Assembly (NCBI RefSeq): GCF_014192105.1
Contig: NZ_JACHXK010000015.1
Span: 1 to 64,000 of the forward strand
Direction: 5' to 3'
DNA: 64,000 nt
Origin: Paenibacillus phyllosphaerae
GTDB taxonomy: Bacteria; Bacillota; Bacilli; Paenibacillales; Paenibacillaceae
Shown here: piece by piece, positions 1-9,200 of the stretch
How the letters are laid out: each line of letters begins with the position of its first letter
Position numbering within the stretch: the stretch's first letter is position 1
Notes under the pieces: model-generated
Told to the model about the DNA's origin: nothing
Databases searched by the model: none
What the model saw: the letters and a program-made list of their open reading frames with translations, nothing else
Position numbers and translations under genes: made by a program

Positions 1-95
1 AACCACGCGTACCCATCCCGAACACGACCGTTAAGCCTTCCAGCGCCGATGGTACTTGGACCGCAGGGTCCTGGGAGAGTAGGACGTCGCCAAGC
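1..95 (+). rRNA. 5S ribosomal RNA, 3' part (5' end outside window)
   Basis: The first 95 bases match the 3' two thirds of a Bacillus-type 5S rRNA. They include CCGAACACGACCGTTAAGCC, then CAGCGCCGATGGTA, then GGGAGAGTAGGACGTCGCCAAGC at the end. The 5' part lies left of the window, so this is the tail of an rRNA operon. A strong terminator follows directly. Confidence 0.92.
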
Positions 96-102
96 ACGAA
101 TG

Positions 103-131
103 ACCGACCACGGTATGTGGTCGGTTTTTTG
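103..131 (+). terminator. Rho-independent terminator of the rRNA operon
   Basis: A perfect 9-bp stem, ACCGACCAC (103-111) with GTGGTCGGT (117-125), has a 5-base loop and runs into six or more T residues. Confidence 0.88.
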
Positions 132-521
132 TTGTTTACGTCATTTGTTAGGTTCCACCTCAGTGGCGTAGTGTCCGAAGAGGTAGTATTATCATCTATG
201 TTGTATCTCAAGTGCATGTTAGACGACTCAGAAGGAATTCAGTAAGAGCGTGAGATGAAGCCGAAGTCCTGCGTATTACTATTGCCATCCGGCTATGTCG
301 TCTACGACTAACAGGACGGAAGCCCTTGTCGCCTCTTCGACACGGTCATTCAGTCCTTTTTTATTTCCATCACTAGCATCCTCACTAAACAAAAAATCAC
401 ACCAAACGAAAAAACGAGTTTATTCCAATGTAATTGGAAGCGCTTTAGTATGAGGATACACGACGGGGAGCGCAGATGAGCATGGGGAGAACGTTGGCGA
501 CTATGAAGGAGGGCAATTGGG
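132..521. other. Gene-free leader between the rRNA operon and the GH51 gene
   Basis: This 390-base stretch has no convincing reading frame with a ribosome binding site. It holds the 17-bp palindrome/cre-like element at 423-448 and the ribosome binding site AAGGAGGG at 506-513 for the next gene. I see no repeat or known RNA family here. Confidence 0.6.
423..448 (+). promoter_or_regulatory. Palindromic operator plus weak cre-like site upstream of the GH51 gene
   Basis: TTCCAAT-GTA-ATTGGAA (423-439) is a perfect 7+7 inverted repeat. Overlapping it, TGGAAGCGCTTTAG (435-448) matches 11 of 14 positions of the CcpA cre consensus TGWAANCGNTNWCA. It sits about 75 bases before the start codon, where a regulator of the enzyme gene could bind. 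Function is inferred from position and symmetry only. Confidence 0.4.
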
Positions 522-3500
522 TTGAAGAGATGGTGGAAGAAGAAATCGGTGCGGGGAGCGGCCGTAGCAGGCATGATCGCGGCAATGTGCGTGACTAGCT
601 TAACGCCGATTTATGCGGAGGTAGAGCAAGGAGATGCATCGGCCGCTCATCTGGCGGCTGCGGACGACAGTTTGTTGCTGCATTACACATTCGATCAAGG
701 ATCGGGAACGACGGCGTCAGATGCATCAGGCCATGAGTTACATGCGTCGTTGCAGGGTGGCGCCGCTTGGAGCACGGCGGGCAAGACGGGTGGCGCGATC
801 GATCTGAACGGCACGAACGGGTATTTGAAGCTGCCGAATGGGCTGATGGTGTCGCAGCATGACGTGACGATTTCATCCTGGGTGTATGCGGATACGCTGT
901 CGACCTGGGCACGCGTATTCGATTTTGGCTCAAGCGCAACGAACTATATGTTCTTGACGTTGAAGAATGGCGACGGGAATGTCCGGTTCGGCCTCCGGCC
1001 GGAAGGCAGCGGCGAGACAGGGCTAGCGGGACCTCCATTCCCGACATCGAAGGCGTGGCAGCATATCGCCTTTGTCATCTCGGGCAATACGTATACGCTC
1101 TACATTAACGGTATTCAGGTCGGTAGCGTGAGCAATATGCAGCTGGATCCATCCGATCTGGGAAGTACGGCGAACAATTATATCGGCCGATCGCAGTTCA
1201 GCGCAGATCCCTATTTCGATGGCAAATTGGATGACTTCCGCATCTACAGCAGAGCGCTGTCAGGTCAGGAACTCGTCAATCTGATGACTGACGATATGAG
1301 CGATTCGGAGATGCTTGCGTACGACAAGAACGCACTCGATCTGGGCGATACCTCGCAACAAACGGCTGACCTCACTTTTCCAGTGCTGGGCAAAGCTGGT
1401 TCTACGATTGCGTGGAGTTCGTCCGACCCTGCGGTCGTAAGCGCTGATGGGAAGGTTACGCGTCCAGCAGCCGGACAAGGCGACAAGAAGGTGACGTTAA
1501 CGGCCAAGATCACGAACGGGACTGCACAGGATACGAAAACATTCACGGTGATCGTATGGGAAGAAGGCTCAACGGCGTTCACGATGAACATTGACGGCAA
1601 AGACGCTGTCCATGAAGTCAGCCCGACGCTCTACGGCATTTTCTATGAGGACATCAACTATGCGGCAGACGGCGGCTTGTACGGCGATCTGATCCAGAAT
1701 CGCTCGTTCGAATTCGGAACTCCGCTCTACAGTTGGACGAAGAAGGCGGACGGAGGCGGTACAGGTACGCTCACGACCGAGACGGCCAATGCGCTTAATA
1801 CCAAGAATCCTCGTTATGCGCGGATCGCCGTGACGACTCCTGGGGATGGCGTCGGTATCTCCAATGCGGGTTACAGCGGCGGCATTGCCGTGCAGGCTGG
1901 TGAAAAATACAACTTCACCGCTTACGCACGCAGCGGCTCGGCGCTGACACAGCCGCTTGCGGCAATGCTTCGCGCAGCTGATGGCACCGTGATCGGCGCA
2001 TGTGAAGCAAGCGGCGTCACGGCCGAGTGGAGCCAGCTTGGCTGCTCGCTGCAGGCCAGCCAGACGGTAACGAATGCAAGCTTCGCCGTGACGCTGGCGG
2101 AAGCGGCCACGATTGATCTCGATATGGTATCGCTGTTCCCGGAGAAAACTTGGAACAACCGCGCGAACGGGCTGCGATATGATCTGGCGGAGATGCTGGA
2201 TGATTTGAACCCGGGCTTCCTTCGCTTCCCCGGCGGCTGCATCGTCGAGGGCGGTTCGATCGAGAACCGGTACCAGTGGAAGAATACGATCGGCGATGTT
2301 GCCGAACGCAAAGTACAGCCTAACCAATGGGCGTCGAACTATTATCAATCGTTCGGCCTCGGTTTCCAGGAATATTTCCAGCTGGCCGAAGATATCGGGG
2401 CTGAGCCGCTGCCGATCATCTTCGTCGGCCAGGTATCCTGCAACTCGAATCCGCCGAAAATCCCGATGGATCAGCTGCAGCCTTACATCCAGGATGCGCT
2501 TGATCTGATCGAGTACGCGAACGGTGACGTGACGACGGAATGGGGGGCTAAGCGGGCGACGAACGGTCATCCAGAGCCGTTCAACATGAAGTATCTCGGC
2601 GTCGGCAACGAGCTGTGGGGCGCGGATTACCTCGCACGCTACAATGCTTTCTATGAGGCAATCAAGGCGAAGTACCCCGACATCAAGTTGGTCTTAAGCG
2701 CTGGCTATGCGCCGAATGATACGTATTTCCACCAAACTTACGACTGGCTGGAGAGCAACGGGAATAAGGCCGATCTGGTCGACGAGCATATGTACCAATC
2801 GCCGGACTGGTTCTATAACAATGTGGCACGCTACGATAATTACGACCGCAGCGGTCCGCAAGTATTCGTCGGCGAATACGCGGCCCACGGCACAGGCAAA
2901 CGCAACAATATGGAGAGCGCGCTCGCCGAAGCGGCATTCATGACGGGCCTTGAACGCAACTCGGATGTTGTCGGCATGGCGTCCTTCGCGCCATTGTTCG
3001 CCCGCCAAGATAACACGCAGTGGACGACGGACCTGATCTGGTTCAATAACAATCAGTCCTACGCGACGCCGAACTACCATGTCCAGAGCATGTTCAGCAA
3101 TCATGTCGGCCAGCAGCTGATGAACACGGAGCTTAAGAAGAACAAGCCATCCTTGAACGACATCGCCGGCTCGATCGCACTGGGATCATGGAATACGGCG
3201 GTGGAGTATGACGATGTGAAAGTGACGAAGCACGACGGTTCGGTCTTGCTCAACGAGAGTTTCAGCAATGCGGACGCACTAACGGGTTGGACGAATTTCA
3301 AAGGCACATGGACGGTCCAGAACGAGACGTTGAAGCAGACGTCGGCGACGACGACGGACGCGAGACTGCTGCTCAATACAGGCGCGGACTGGTCGAATTA
3401 CACCGTCACGCTGAAGGCGCGGAAGACGAGCGGATCCGAAGGCTTCTTGATCGGTTTCGGCAGCAAAGACACGAACAACTACTATTGGTATAATCTCGGC

Positions 3501-5051
3501 GGCTGGAATAACACGCAGACGGTCGTAGAGAAAGCGGTGGGCGGTACCAAATCGACGATCAGCAACATCGTCACCAAAGGCGTCGAGACCAACCGTTGGT
3601 ACGATATTAAGGTGGAAGTGAACGGCTCAGGCATTCGTACCTATCTCGATGGCCAGCTGGTCAATGAAGTGGCACCGACGCTCGGACCGCTCTACAGCGT
3701 GACGACGAAGGACGAGGCAACGGGCGATCTGATCGTCAAAGTGGTCAACTCCTCCGGCAATACGCAGCTGACGGACGTGAATGTCGATGCGGAATACATC
3801 GATGCGAAAGCAACCGTCATCGAGTTGAAATCAGCTACAGCCGCAGCGGAGAACTCTTTCAGCGAGCCGGATCATGTCGCGCCGGTCACGTCGCAGAAGT
3901 CAGGATTCGGCCCATCGTTCACGTATGAGTTCCCGGCCTACTCGGTCACGGTGCTGAGGCTCAGAACAACGAACGATCCTGTCGTAACGGCGATCGATCC
4001 GGTCAGCGCTACAACCTCCATCGGCCAAATGCCGCAGCTTCCGTCATCCGTGCACGTGACTCTGAGCGATGGCAGTAAGGCTAGCAAATCCGTTGCGTGG
4101 AGCAAGCTCGACAACGAGCAAATCGCCAAGACGGGCATGTTCAGCGTGAAGGGAACAGTCGCCGGCACCTACGTGCCTGCGGAAGCGAGCGTCCGGGTGC
4201 AGGAGACGCAGGACGGCGCGCAATTAAGCGGTCCGGTTTCGGCAAAAGCCGGTGAGACAGTCGAGGTGACGTACAGCCTTTCCGGCCTTGACTCAGACAT
4301 CTACGCCAACGACGTTACGGTAAATTATGATCCTGAGCAGCTCGAATTCGTGTCCGCCGAAGCAGCCATTGACGGCTTCGCTGTCGTGGGGCAATCCGAA
4401 CCGGATGAGTCGGGCGCTATACGGTTCTTGCTGGCTGCAGACCAGGCCGGTTCAGGCGTAAGCCGCACGCAAGGCTTGCTGAAGCTGACATTCATCGTGC
4501 GGTCCTTAAGCGAATCCACGACAACCGAGTTAACGCTGAATGATGTCATCACAGCGGATGCCCAAGGGGTGGAGACCAATCAACCTGTTGGCCAGCCGCT
4601 GCAGATCGAGTTGTCGAAGGCCGACACATCGGTGGATAAAGCCGAGCTGAGCGCATTGATTACGCAGGCGGATACGCTGCATGACCAGTCGATCGAAGGC
4701 ACGAAGCCGGGCGAATATAAGGCCGGTTCCAAAACAGCCTTGAAGTCGGCAATCACGGCTGCGCAAGCCGTCCTCGACGACAACGCAGCTACGCAGCAGC
4801 AAGTGAATGCGGCGGTAACCGAACTGAATGCGGCCATCCAGACCTTCCAGGCAGCGATCAACGTGCCGAAACAGGGAGATTTCAACAACGATGGCAGATA
4901 CAGCATCGGCGACCTGGGCATCATCGCATCTCATTATGGCGCGACAAGCGAAGATGCGGATTGGAATACGATTAAGCAAGCGGATATCAACAACGACGGC
5001 AAGATCGATATCGTCGACATTTCTGCTGTCGCCAAATTGATCTTGCAATAG
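522..5051 (+). CDS. Secreted GH51-type alpha-L-arabinofuranosidase with LamG, cohesin, FIVAR and dockerin domains
   Basis: The predicted product is a 1509-residue exported enzyme that removes terminal alpha-L-arabinofuranosyl groups from plant polysaccharide. The start is TTG at 522, eight bases after AAGGAGGG. Order of parts: signal peptide 1-32; LamG/concanavalin-like 48-255; atrophied bacterial Ig-like 264-346; GH51 catalytic region from 351, with acid/base Glu697 in GVGNELWG and nucleophile Glu785 in VFVGEYAAHG. A second LamG-like fold (about 906-1050) is inserted into the C-terminal beta-sandwich that resumes to about 1149. Then come an Ig-like domain 1155-1228, cohesin 1233-1360, FIVAR 1373-1446, and type I dockerin 1452-1509 with two DxNxDGxxxxxD calcium loops. 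The GH51 call is firm; precise substrate is inferred. The same C-terminal triad occurs in two other proteins of this window. Confidence 0.93.
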   Translation: MKRWWKKKSVRGAAVAGMIAAMCVTSLTPIYAEVEQGDASAAHLAAADDSLLLHYTFDQGSGTTASDASGHELHASLQGGAAWSTAGKTGGAIDLNGTNGYLKLPNGLMVSQHDVTISSWVYADTLSTWARVFDFGSSATNYMFLTLKNGDGNVRFGLRPEGSGETGLAGPPFPTSKAWQHIAFVISGNTYTLYINGIQVGSVSNMQLDPSDLGSTANNYIGRSQFSADPYFDGKLDDFRIYSRALSGQELVNLMTDDMSDSEMLAYDKNALDLGDTSQQTADLTFPVLGKAGSTIAWSSSDPAVVSADGKVTRPAAGQGDKKVTLTAKITNGTAQDTKTFTVIVWEEGSTAFTMNIDGKDAVHEVSPTLYGIFYEDINYAADGGLYGDLIQNRSFEFGTPLYSWTKKADGGGTGTLTTETANALNTKNPRYARIAVTTPGDGVGISNAGYSGGIAVQAGEKYNFTAYARSGSALTQPLAAMLRAADGTVIGACEASGVTAEWSQLGCSLQASQTVTNASFAVTLAEAATIDLDMVSLFPEKTWNNRANGLRYDLAEMLDDLNPGFLRFPGGCIVEGGSIENRYQWKNTIGDVAERKVQPNQWASNYYQSFGLGFQEYFQLAEDIGAEPLPIIFVGQVSCNSNPPKIPMDQLQPYIQDALDLIEYANGDVTTEWGAKRATNGHPEPFNMKYLGVGNELWGADYLARYNAFYEAIKAKYPDIKLVLSAGYAPNDTYFHQTYDWLESNGNKADLVDEHMYQSPDWFYNNVARYDNYDRSGPQVFVGEYAAHGTGKRNNMESALAEAAFMTGLERNSDVVGMASFAPLFARQDNTQWTTDLIWFNNNQSYATPNYHVQSMFSNHVGQQLMNTELKKNKPSLNDIAGSIALGSWNTAVEYDDVKVTKHDGSVLLNESFSNADALTGWTNFKGTWTVQNETLKQTSATTTDARLLLNTGADWSNYTVTLKARKTSGSEGFLIGFGSKDTNNYYWYNLGGWNNTQTVVEKAVGGTKSTISNIVTKGVETNRWYDIKVEVNGSGIRTYLDGQLVNEVAPTLGPLYSVTTKDEATGDLIVKVVNSSGNTQLTDVNVDAEYIDAKATVIELKSATAAAENSFSEPDHVAPVTSQKSGFGPSFTYEFPAYSVTVLRLRTTNDPVVTAIDPVSATTSIGQMPQLPSSVHVTLSDGSKASKSVAWSKLDNEQIAKTGMFSVKGTVAGTYVPAEASVRVQETQDGAQLSGPVSAKAGETVEVTYSLSGLDSDIYANDVTVNYDPEQLEFVSAEAAIDGFAVVGQSEPDESGAIRFLLAADQAGSGVSRTQGLLKLTFIVRSLSESTTTELTLNDVITADAQGVETNQPVGQPLQIELSKADTSVDKAELSALITQADTLHDQSIEGTKPGEYKAGSKTALKSAITAAQAVLDDNAATQQQVNAAVTELNAAIQTFQAAINVPKQGDFNNDGRYSIGDLGIIASHYGATSEDADWNTIKQADINNDGKIDIVDISAVAKLILQ

Positions 5052-5122
5052 AACGTCAGGAAGCGAGCATAGCTTGAGCTGTGCTGGCAACGGCTGGCGA
5101 GGAACATTCCCGCACGAATAGA

Positions 5123-5158
5123 GGGCCGCTCCTTGTTGATGAGGGGGCGGCTCTTTTT
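5123..5158 (+). terminator. Rho-independent terminator after the GH51 gene
   Basis: GGGCCGCTCC pairs with GGGGCGGCTC (two G-U pairs) around a loop, followed by TTTTT. It lies 70 bases after the stop codon. Confidence 0.75.
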
Positions 5159-5202
5159 CGACTATGGAGTTAGCCTTGACGGATGGCACGAACGGCCGTT
5201 TT

Positions 5203-5232
5203 TTTACAAAAGGAAGCGGGTACCGGTATAAT
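5203..5232 (+). promoter_or_regulatory. Sigma-A-type promoter of the small unknown gene
   Basis: TTTACA (5203-5208), an 18-base spacer and a perfect TATAAT (5227-5232). It lies about 70 bases before the start chosen for the next gene. It sits inside the longer open frame that begins at 5164, which argues against that longer start. Confidence 0.6.
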
Positions 5233-5304
5233 GACAAAAAAGCGCTTAGCCGTGCCCGCTATCTGTACGGTCTCAGGGCAAAGGCGATAACGACGGAGGT
5301 AAGG

Positions 5305-5829
5305 ATGACGCGAGCTCAGCAATTGTTCAACACCTATCTAGGCCACAAGCTTCAGATGCACCGAGAAGGCCTGCTGAAAGAATATCAGTCCTATGCAGTA
5401 TCCCCGGAGCAGGAGGAGGCGTGGAAACGGGAATTGGCAGCAGCCAAGATCAGTTCGCTGTCCATCCGCGATTGGGAGGCCGTAGCGGCTTTACGGCAAC
5501 TGGCGGTCGTCCATCCCGATCCGGCGATTCTGTCTGAGATTACGGCATTTGCGGCTCGGCACGTGAAGAGCAGCGATAGCCTGGTCAAGTTGAGTTATGC
5601 CGAGAACATGATCGATATCCTCAAAACATTGAGGAAAGGCGGTGCGCTCGATAAGTCGACGATGCTCGAGGCGGCCCGGACGGCCGCGGGACTGCTAGAG
5701 GCGGTCATCGCGCAGCCGCTCATTGCGGATCCCGGACATGAGTTGGAGGCATTCGGTCTGAAGGATAAGCGCTCGCTCAACCTGCGGGCGAAGCAAGGGC
5801 GGGATGAATTGGACGAGCTGATCCAGTAG
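5305..5829 (+). CDS. Hypothetical protein of 174 residues
   Basis: I do not recognise the family. The frame is open from 5164, but ATG 5305 has GGAGG five bases upstream and a promoter at 5203-5232 lies inside the upstream extension, so I place the start here. The product has no signal peptide or membrane segment. It is rich in Ala, Leu, Glu and Lys and looks mostly helical, with a charged end (DELDELIQ). It is a lone gene between the two giant enzyme genes, each of which has its own terminator or leader, so a functional link to them is not shown. Confidence 0.7.
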   Translation: MTRAQQLFNTYLGHKLQMHREGLLKEYQSYAVSPEQEEAWKRELAAAKISSLSIRDWEAVAALRQLAVVHPDPAILSEITAFAARHVKSSDSLVKLSYAENMIDILKTLRKGGALDKSTMLEAARTAAGLLEAVIAQPLIADPGHELEAFGLKDKRSLNLRAKQGRDELDELIQ

Positions 5830-5888
5830 GCGAGGTGACGTACCGTCAAGCGGTCGTGATAGAGAGGGAGACGAGCTTGGGAGATGAT

Positions 5889-5922
5889 CCGCACGATGCG
5901 GGTTATTGCCCGGGCTTTTTTT
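5889..5922 (+). terminator. Possible weak terminator
   Basis: Short stems (CCGCA/TGCGG at 5889-5901, or CGGG/CCCG at 5899-5912) precede a run of seven T residues at 5916-5922. The T-run is good but the stems are short. Confidence 0.4.
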
Positions 5923-6160
5923 GACGTAAGACGAAAGTAATAGCCAGAAGACAGCTGATAGGCATTCATTATAGCGGCTTCTCTTGCAAAAGCATTGCTC
6001 ATTTATTACCAGATTCCATTCTATGTGCATTTTCAAGTTGCCTCGGACTTGCAGTTAGCCGCAACCAAGCCAATCATGCTGGTGATGCGTCTGTGCCAAA
6101 ATTTTTACACCTTATGCATATCAGATTCCATTTCCATCGATAGAGCCGCATTGTACATTA

Positions 6161-6174
6161 TGAATACGGTTACA
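6161..6174 (+). promoter_or_regulatory. Candidate cre (CcpA) site before the GH127 gene
   Basis: TGAATACGGTTACA matches 13 of 14 positions of TGWAANCGNTNWCA. It ends 28 bases before the start codon, so bound CcpA would block transcription or early elongation. Inferred from sequence only. Confidence 0.5.
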
Positions 6175-6202
6175 TAGTGACGATGTAGGGGGACGAACGT
6201 GT

Positions 6203-9200
6203 ATGAAGAACCAGCGCAAAATCGCATTAGTGGCTTTATCCGTCGCGATGCTGTCGGGCGATCTGCTGTCCGGGCAAGCGGTATTCGCAGCCGAGAACGA
6301 TACCCACTCACTCACAGACGCTTCGAAGGTACTGTCGCTTGAATTCGAGGACAATGTGCAGGACAGCTCCGGCAAAGGCAACAATGGCACGGTGCAAGGG
6401 GTCAACTATTCGTATGTGCCGGGCGTGAACGGCGGCAAGGCGCTGAAGCTCAACGGCAATACGTACGTCAACTTAGGTAAGAGCGGCACGCTGCAGCCCT
6501 CCGACCTGACGGTCTCCTTCTGGTTCAAACCGAACGAACGAATGACCGGCGAACAGATGCTCATGTGGAACAAAACGGTCTGGTATAGCGACGGTTGGTA
6601 CTTGAGCTCGGAGAACGACAGCAAGCCGCTGGCGATCTCGCTAGGCTCCTCGGATGCGAATAAGCAGCCGTACAAAGTAAGCGTGAACGGCTCGAGGGCG
6701 GACTTCTTCCCGGTCGATCAATGGACGCATGTAGCGATCACCTATGACAGCAAGACGAAGTCGGTGAACATTTATCGCAACGGCATCAAGCAGGCGACGA
6801 CGATCGATTTTGGCATCGGAACGGATGGCGCGGACGGCGTGATTACGGCGGATGAAACGACGCAGAAGTCGCTCGGCTTCAACGGTCCGCAATATAACGG
6901 CGCTTATGGCAAATATGCGCTCGACGACTACGAGATCTACAATACGGCGGCGAACTATACCGATATTATCGCGCTCTATGAAGAACAGTCCGGAACCGCC
7001 TTCGATTATGGCAAAATCGCGCAGGCCGATGCGGATGCCCTCACGCTTCCGGCGCAGACGCTGGGCAATCTGACGCTCCCGTCTGTTGGTCCGTCGGAAT
7101 CGTCGATCACGTGGACCTCGAGCAACGAAGCCGTCATCGATTCGCGGGGCAAGGTCACCCGTCCATCCGAGGGAGATACTACCGTTACGCTCACCGCAGC
7201 GGTTACTTTCGGAACGAAGAGCGTCACGCGGACATTCCAGGTCGTGGTCCCTGCGAAGAAGGTATCGGAATCGCTGCAAAATGTTCCGATGGAGAACGTG
7301 ACGCTGACCGACAGCTATTACGTCAATGCGTTCAACAAAGACGTCGAGTATCTGTTATCGCTCGAAGCCGACCGTCTGCTTAGCGCCTTCCGCACGACGA
7401 GCGGTCTGACGCCCAAAGCTGCCGTCTACGAGGGGTGGGAGAATACCGAAATTCGCGGCCATACGCTCGGCCACTATCTGAACGCGATCTCGATGGCGTA
7501 CGTGAACGCGAAAGGCGAGACCAAGGCGAAGCTGAAGGAGCGGATCGATTATATCATCGACGAGCTGGCGGCGTGCCAAGAGGCGAACGGCAACGGTTAC
7601 GTCTCCGCGTTCCCGACTTCGTTCCTCGACCGGGTGGAGAACGGCCAGGCGGTGTGGGTGCCTTGGTACACGATGCACAAGATTCTCGGCGGTCTCGTCA
7701 GCGCGGCCGAATACACCGACAACGAGAAAGCGCTCGAAGTGGCGGAGAAGCTCGGCGAATACGTCTACAATCGCACGTCCAAGTGGACGGAAGCGACGAA
7801 GTCCCGGGTGCTCAGCGTGGAATACGGCGGCATGAACGATGCGCTCTATGACCTGTATGCCCTTACGGGGAATGACCATTTCGTTGCAGCGGCCGAGAAA
7901 TTCGACGAGATGACGCTGTTCGATCAGCTGTACAACAACGTGGACGTGCTGAACGGCAAGCATGCGAACACGACGATCCCGAAGGTGATCGGCGCGCTGA
8001 AGCGGTACCAGGTGCTGGAAGAGTCGGAGGACAACGAGTATTACCTGCAAGTGGCCAAAAACTTTTTCGATATGGTGGTCGAGCACCATTCGTACATCAC
8101 CGGCGGCAACAGCGAGAACGAACATTTCGGCCCGGCGGATTCCCTCGATGCCGAACGCACGAACGTCAATAACGAGACGTGCAACGTCTATAACATGCTG
8201 AAGCTCTCCCGTGAGCTGTTCAAGATTACGAAGGATCGCAAATACGCCGACTATTACGAGAATGCCTTCACCAATGCGATTATGGCCTCACAGAACCCGG
8301 AGACGGGCATGACGATGTACTTCCAGCCGATGGACACCGGGTACTTCAAGGTGTTCAGCAGCGAGTTCTTCCACTTCTGGTGCTGTACCGGTACGGGAAT
8401 GGAGAATTTCGCCAAGCTGAACGACAGCGTCTACTTCACGGGCAATCACAGCGTCTATGTCAATACGTACCTGTCCTCGGTCCTCGACTTGGCTGATCAG
8501 AATATCAAATTGACGCAGGAATCTCATCTGCCAAATGTTGGAGCGGGCGATGACGCATCAGGACTGGTCACCTTCACGGTGAACACGACAGGCGAGACCG
8601 ATACGGCACTTAAGTTCCGGATCCCGGACTGGGCGAAGACTAATCCTTCCGTGAAGGTCAACGGTTCCCTGGTGACCGATTATGCCGTTGAAGACGGGTA
8701 TCTCGTGTTGGCGCAGCAATGGACGGATGGCACGACGATTGAACTGGACTTCCCGATGGAGGTCGTCGCTTATGGGCTGCCGGACAATCCGGACGTAATC
8801 GCGTTCAAATATGGTCCTGTCGTGCTTAGCGCGGGACTCGGTACGAACAATATGACGACCAGCCCGCATGGGATCAACGTGCTGAAGCCGAATCCGGACA
8901 ATGCGGCCCGCGATTTCATTACCGTGACCGAGGGCAGTTTGGACGAATGGCGGACTAACATTGCGCAGCATCTGGTAAAGACGGAGGGCAAGCTCGAATT
9001 TACGCTGAAGGGAACCGACGCGGATGGAGGCGTACTGACGTTCACGCCGCATTTTGAACGCTATGAGGATCGTTACGGCATTTATTTCGAACTGATCACG
9101 ACGGATTCGGCGGGTTATCAGCAATCGATTCTCGAGGCCAAAGAGGCCGGTCGGACCGAGGATGCCACCGTCAGCTTCGTCATCGTGGCCAACGATCAAT

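Larger units (their letters stand above)
5830..6202. other. Gene-free leader before the GH127 gene
   Basis: 373 bases with no supported gene. It holds the weak terminator at 5889-5922, a strong cre-like site at 6161-6174 and a G-rich ribosome binding site (AGGGGGAC, about 6187-6194). The middle part is AT-rich and probably carries the promoter, but I cannot fix the -35 and -10 boxes. Confidence 0.55.
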
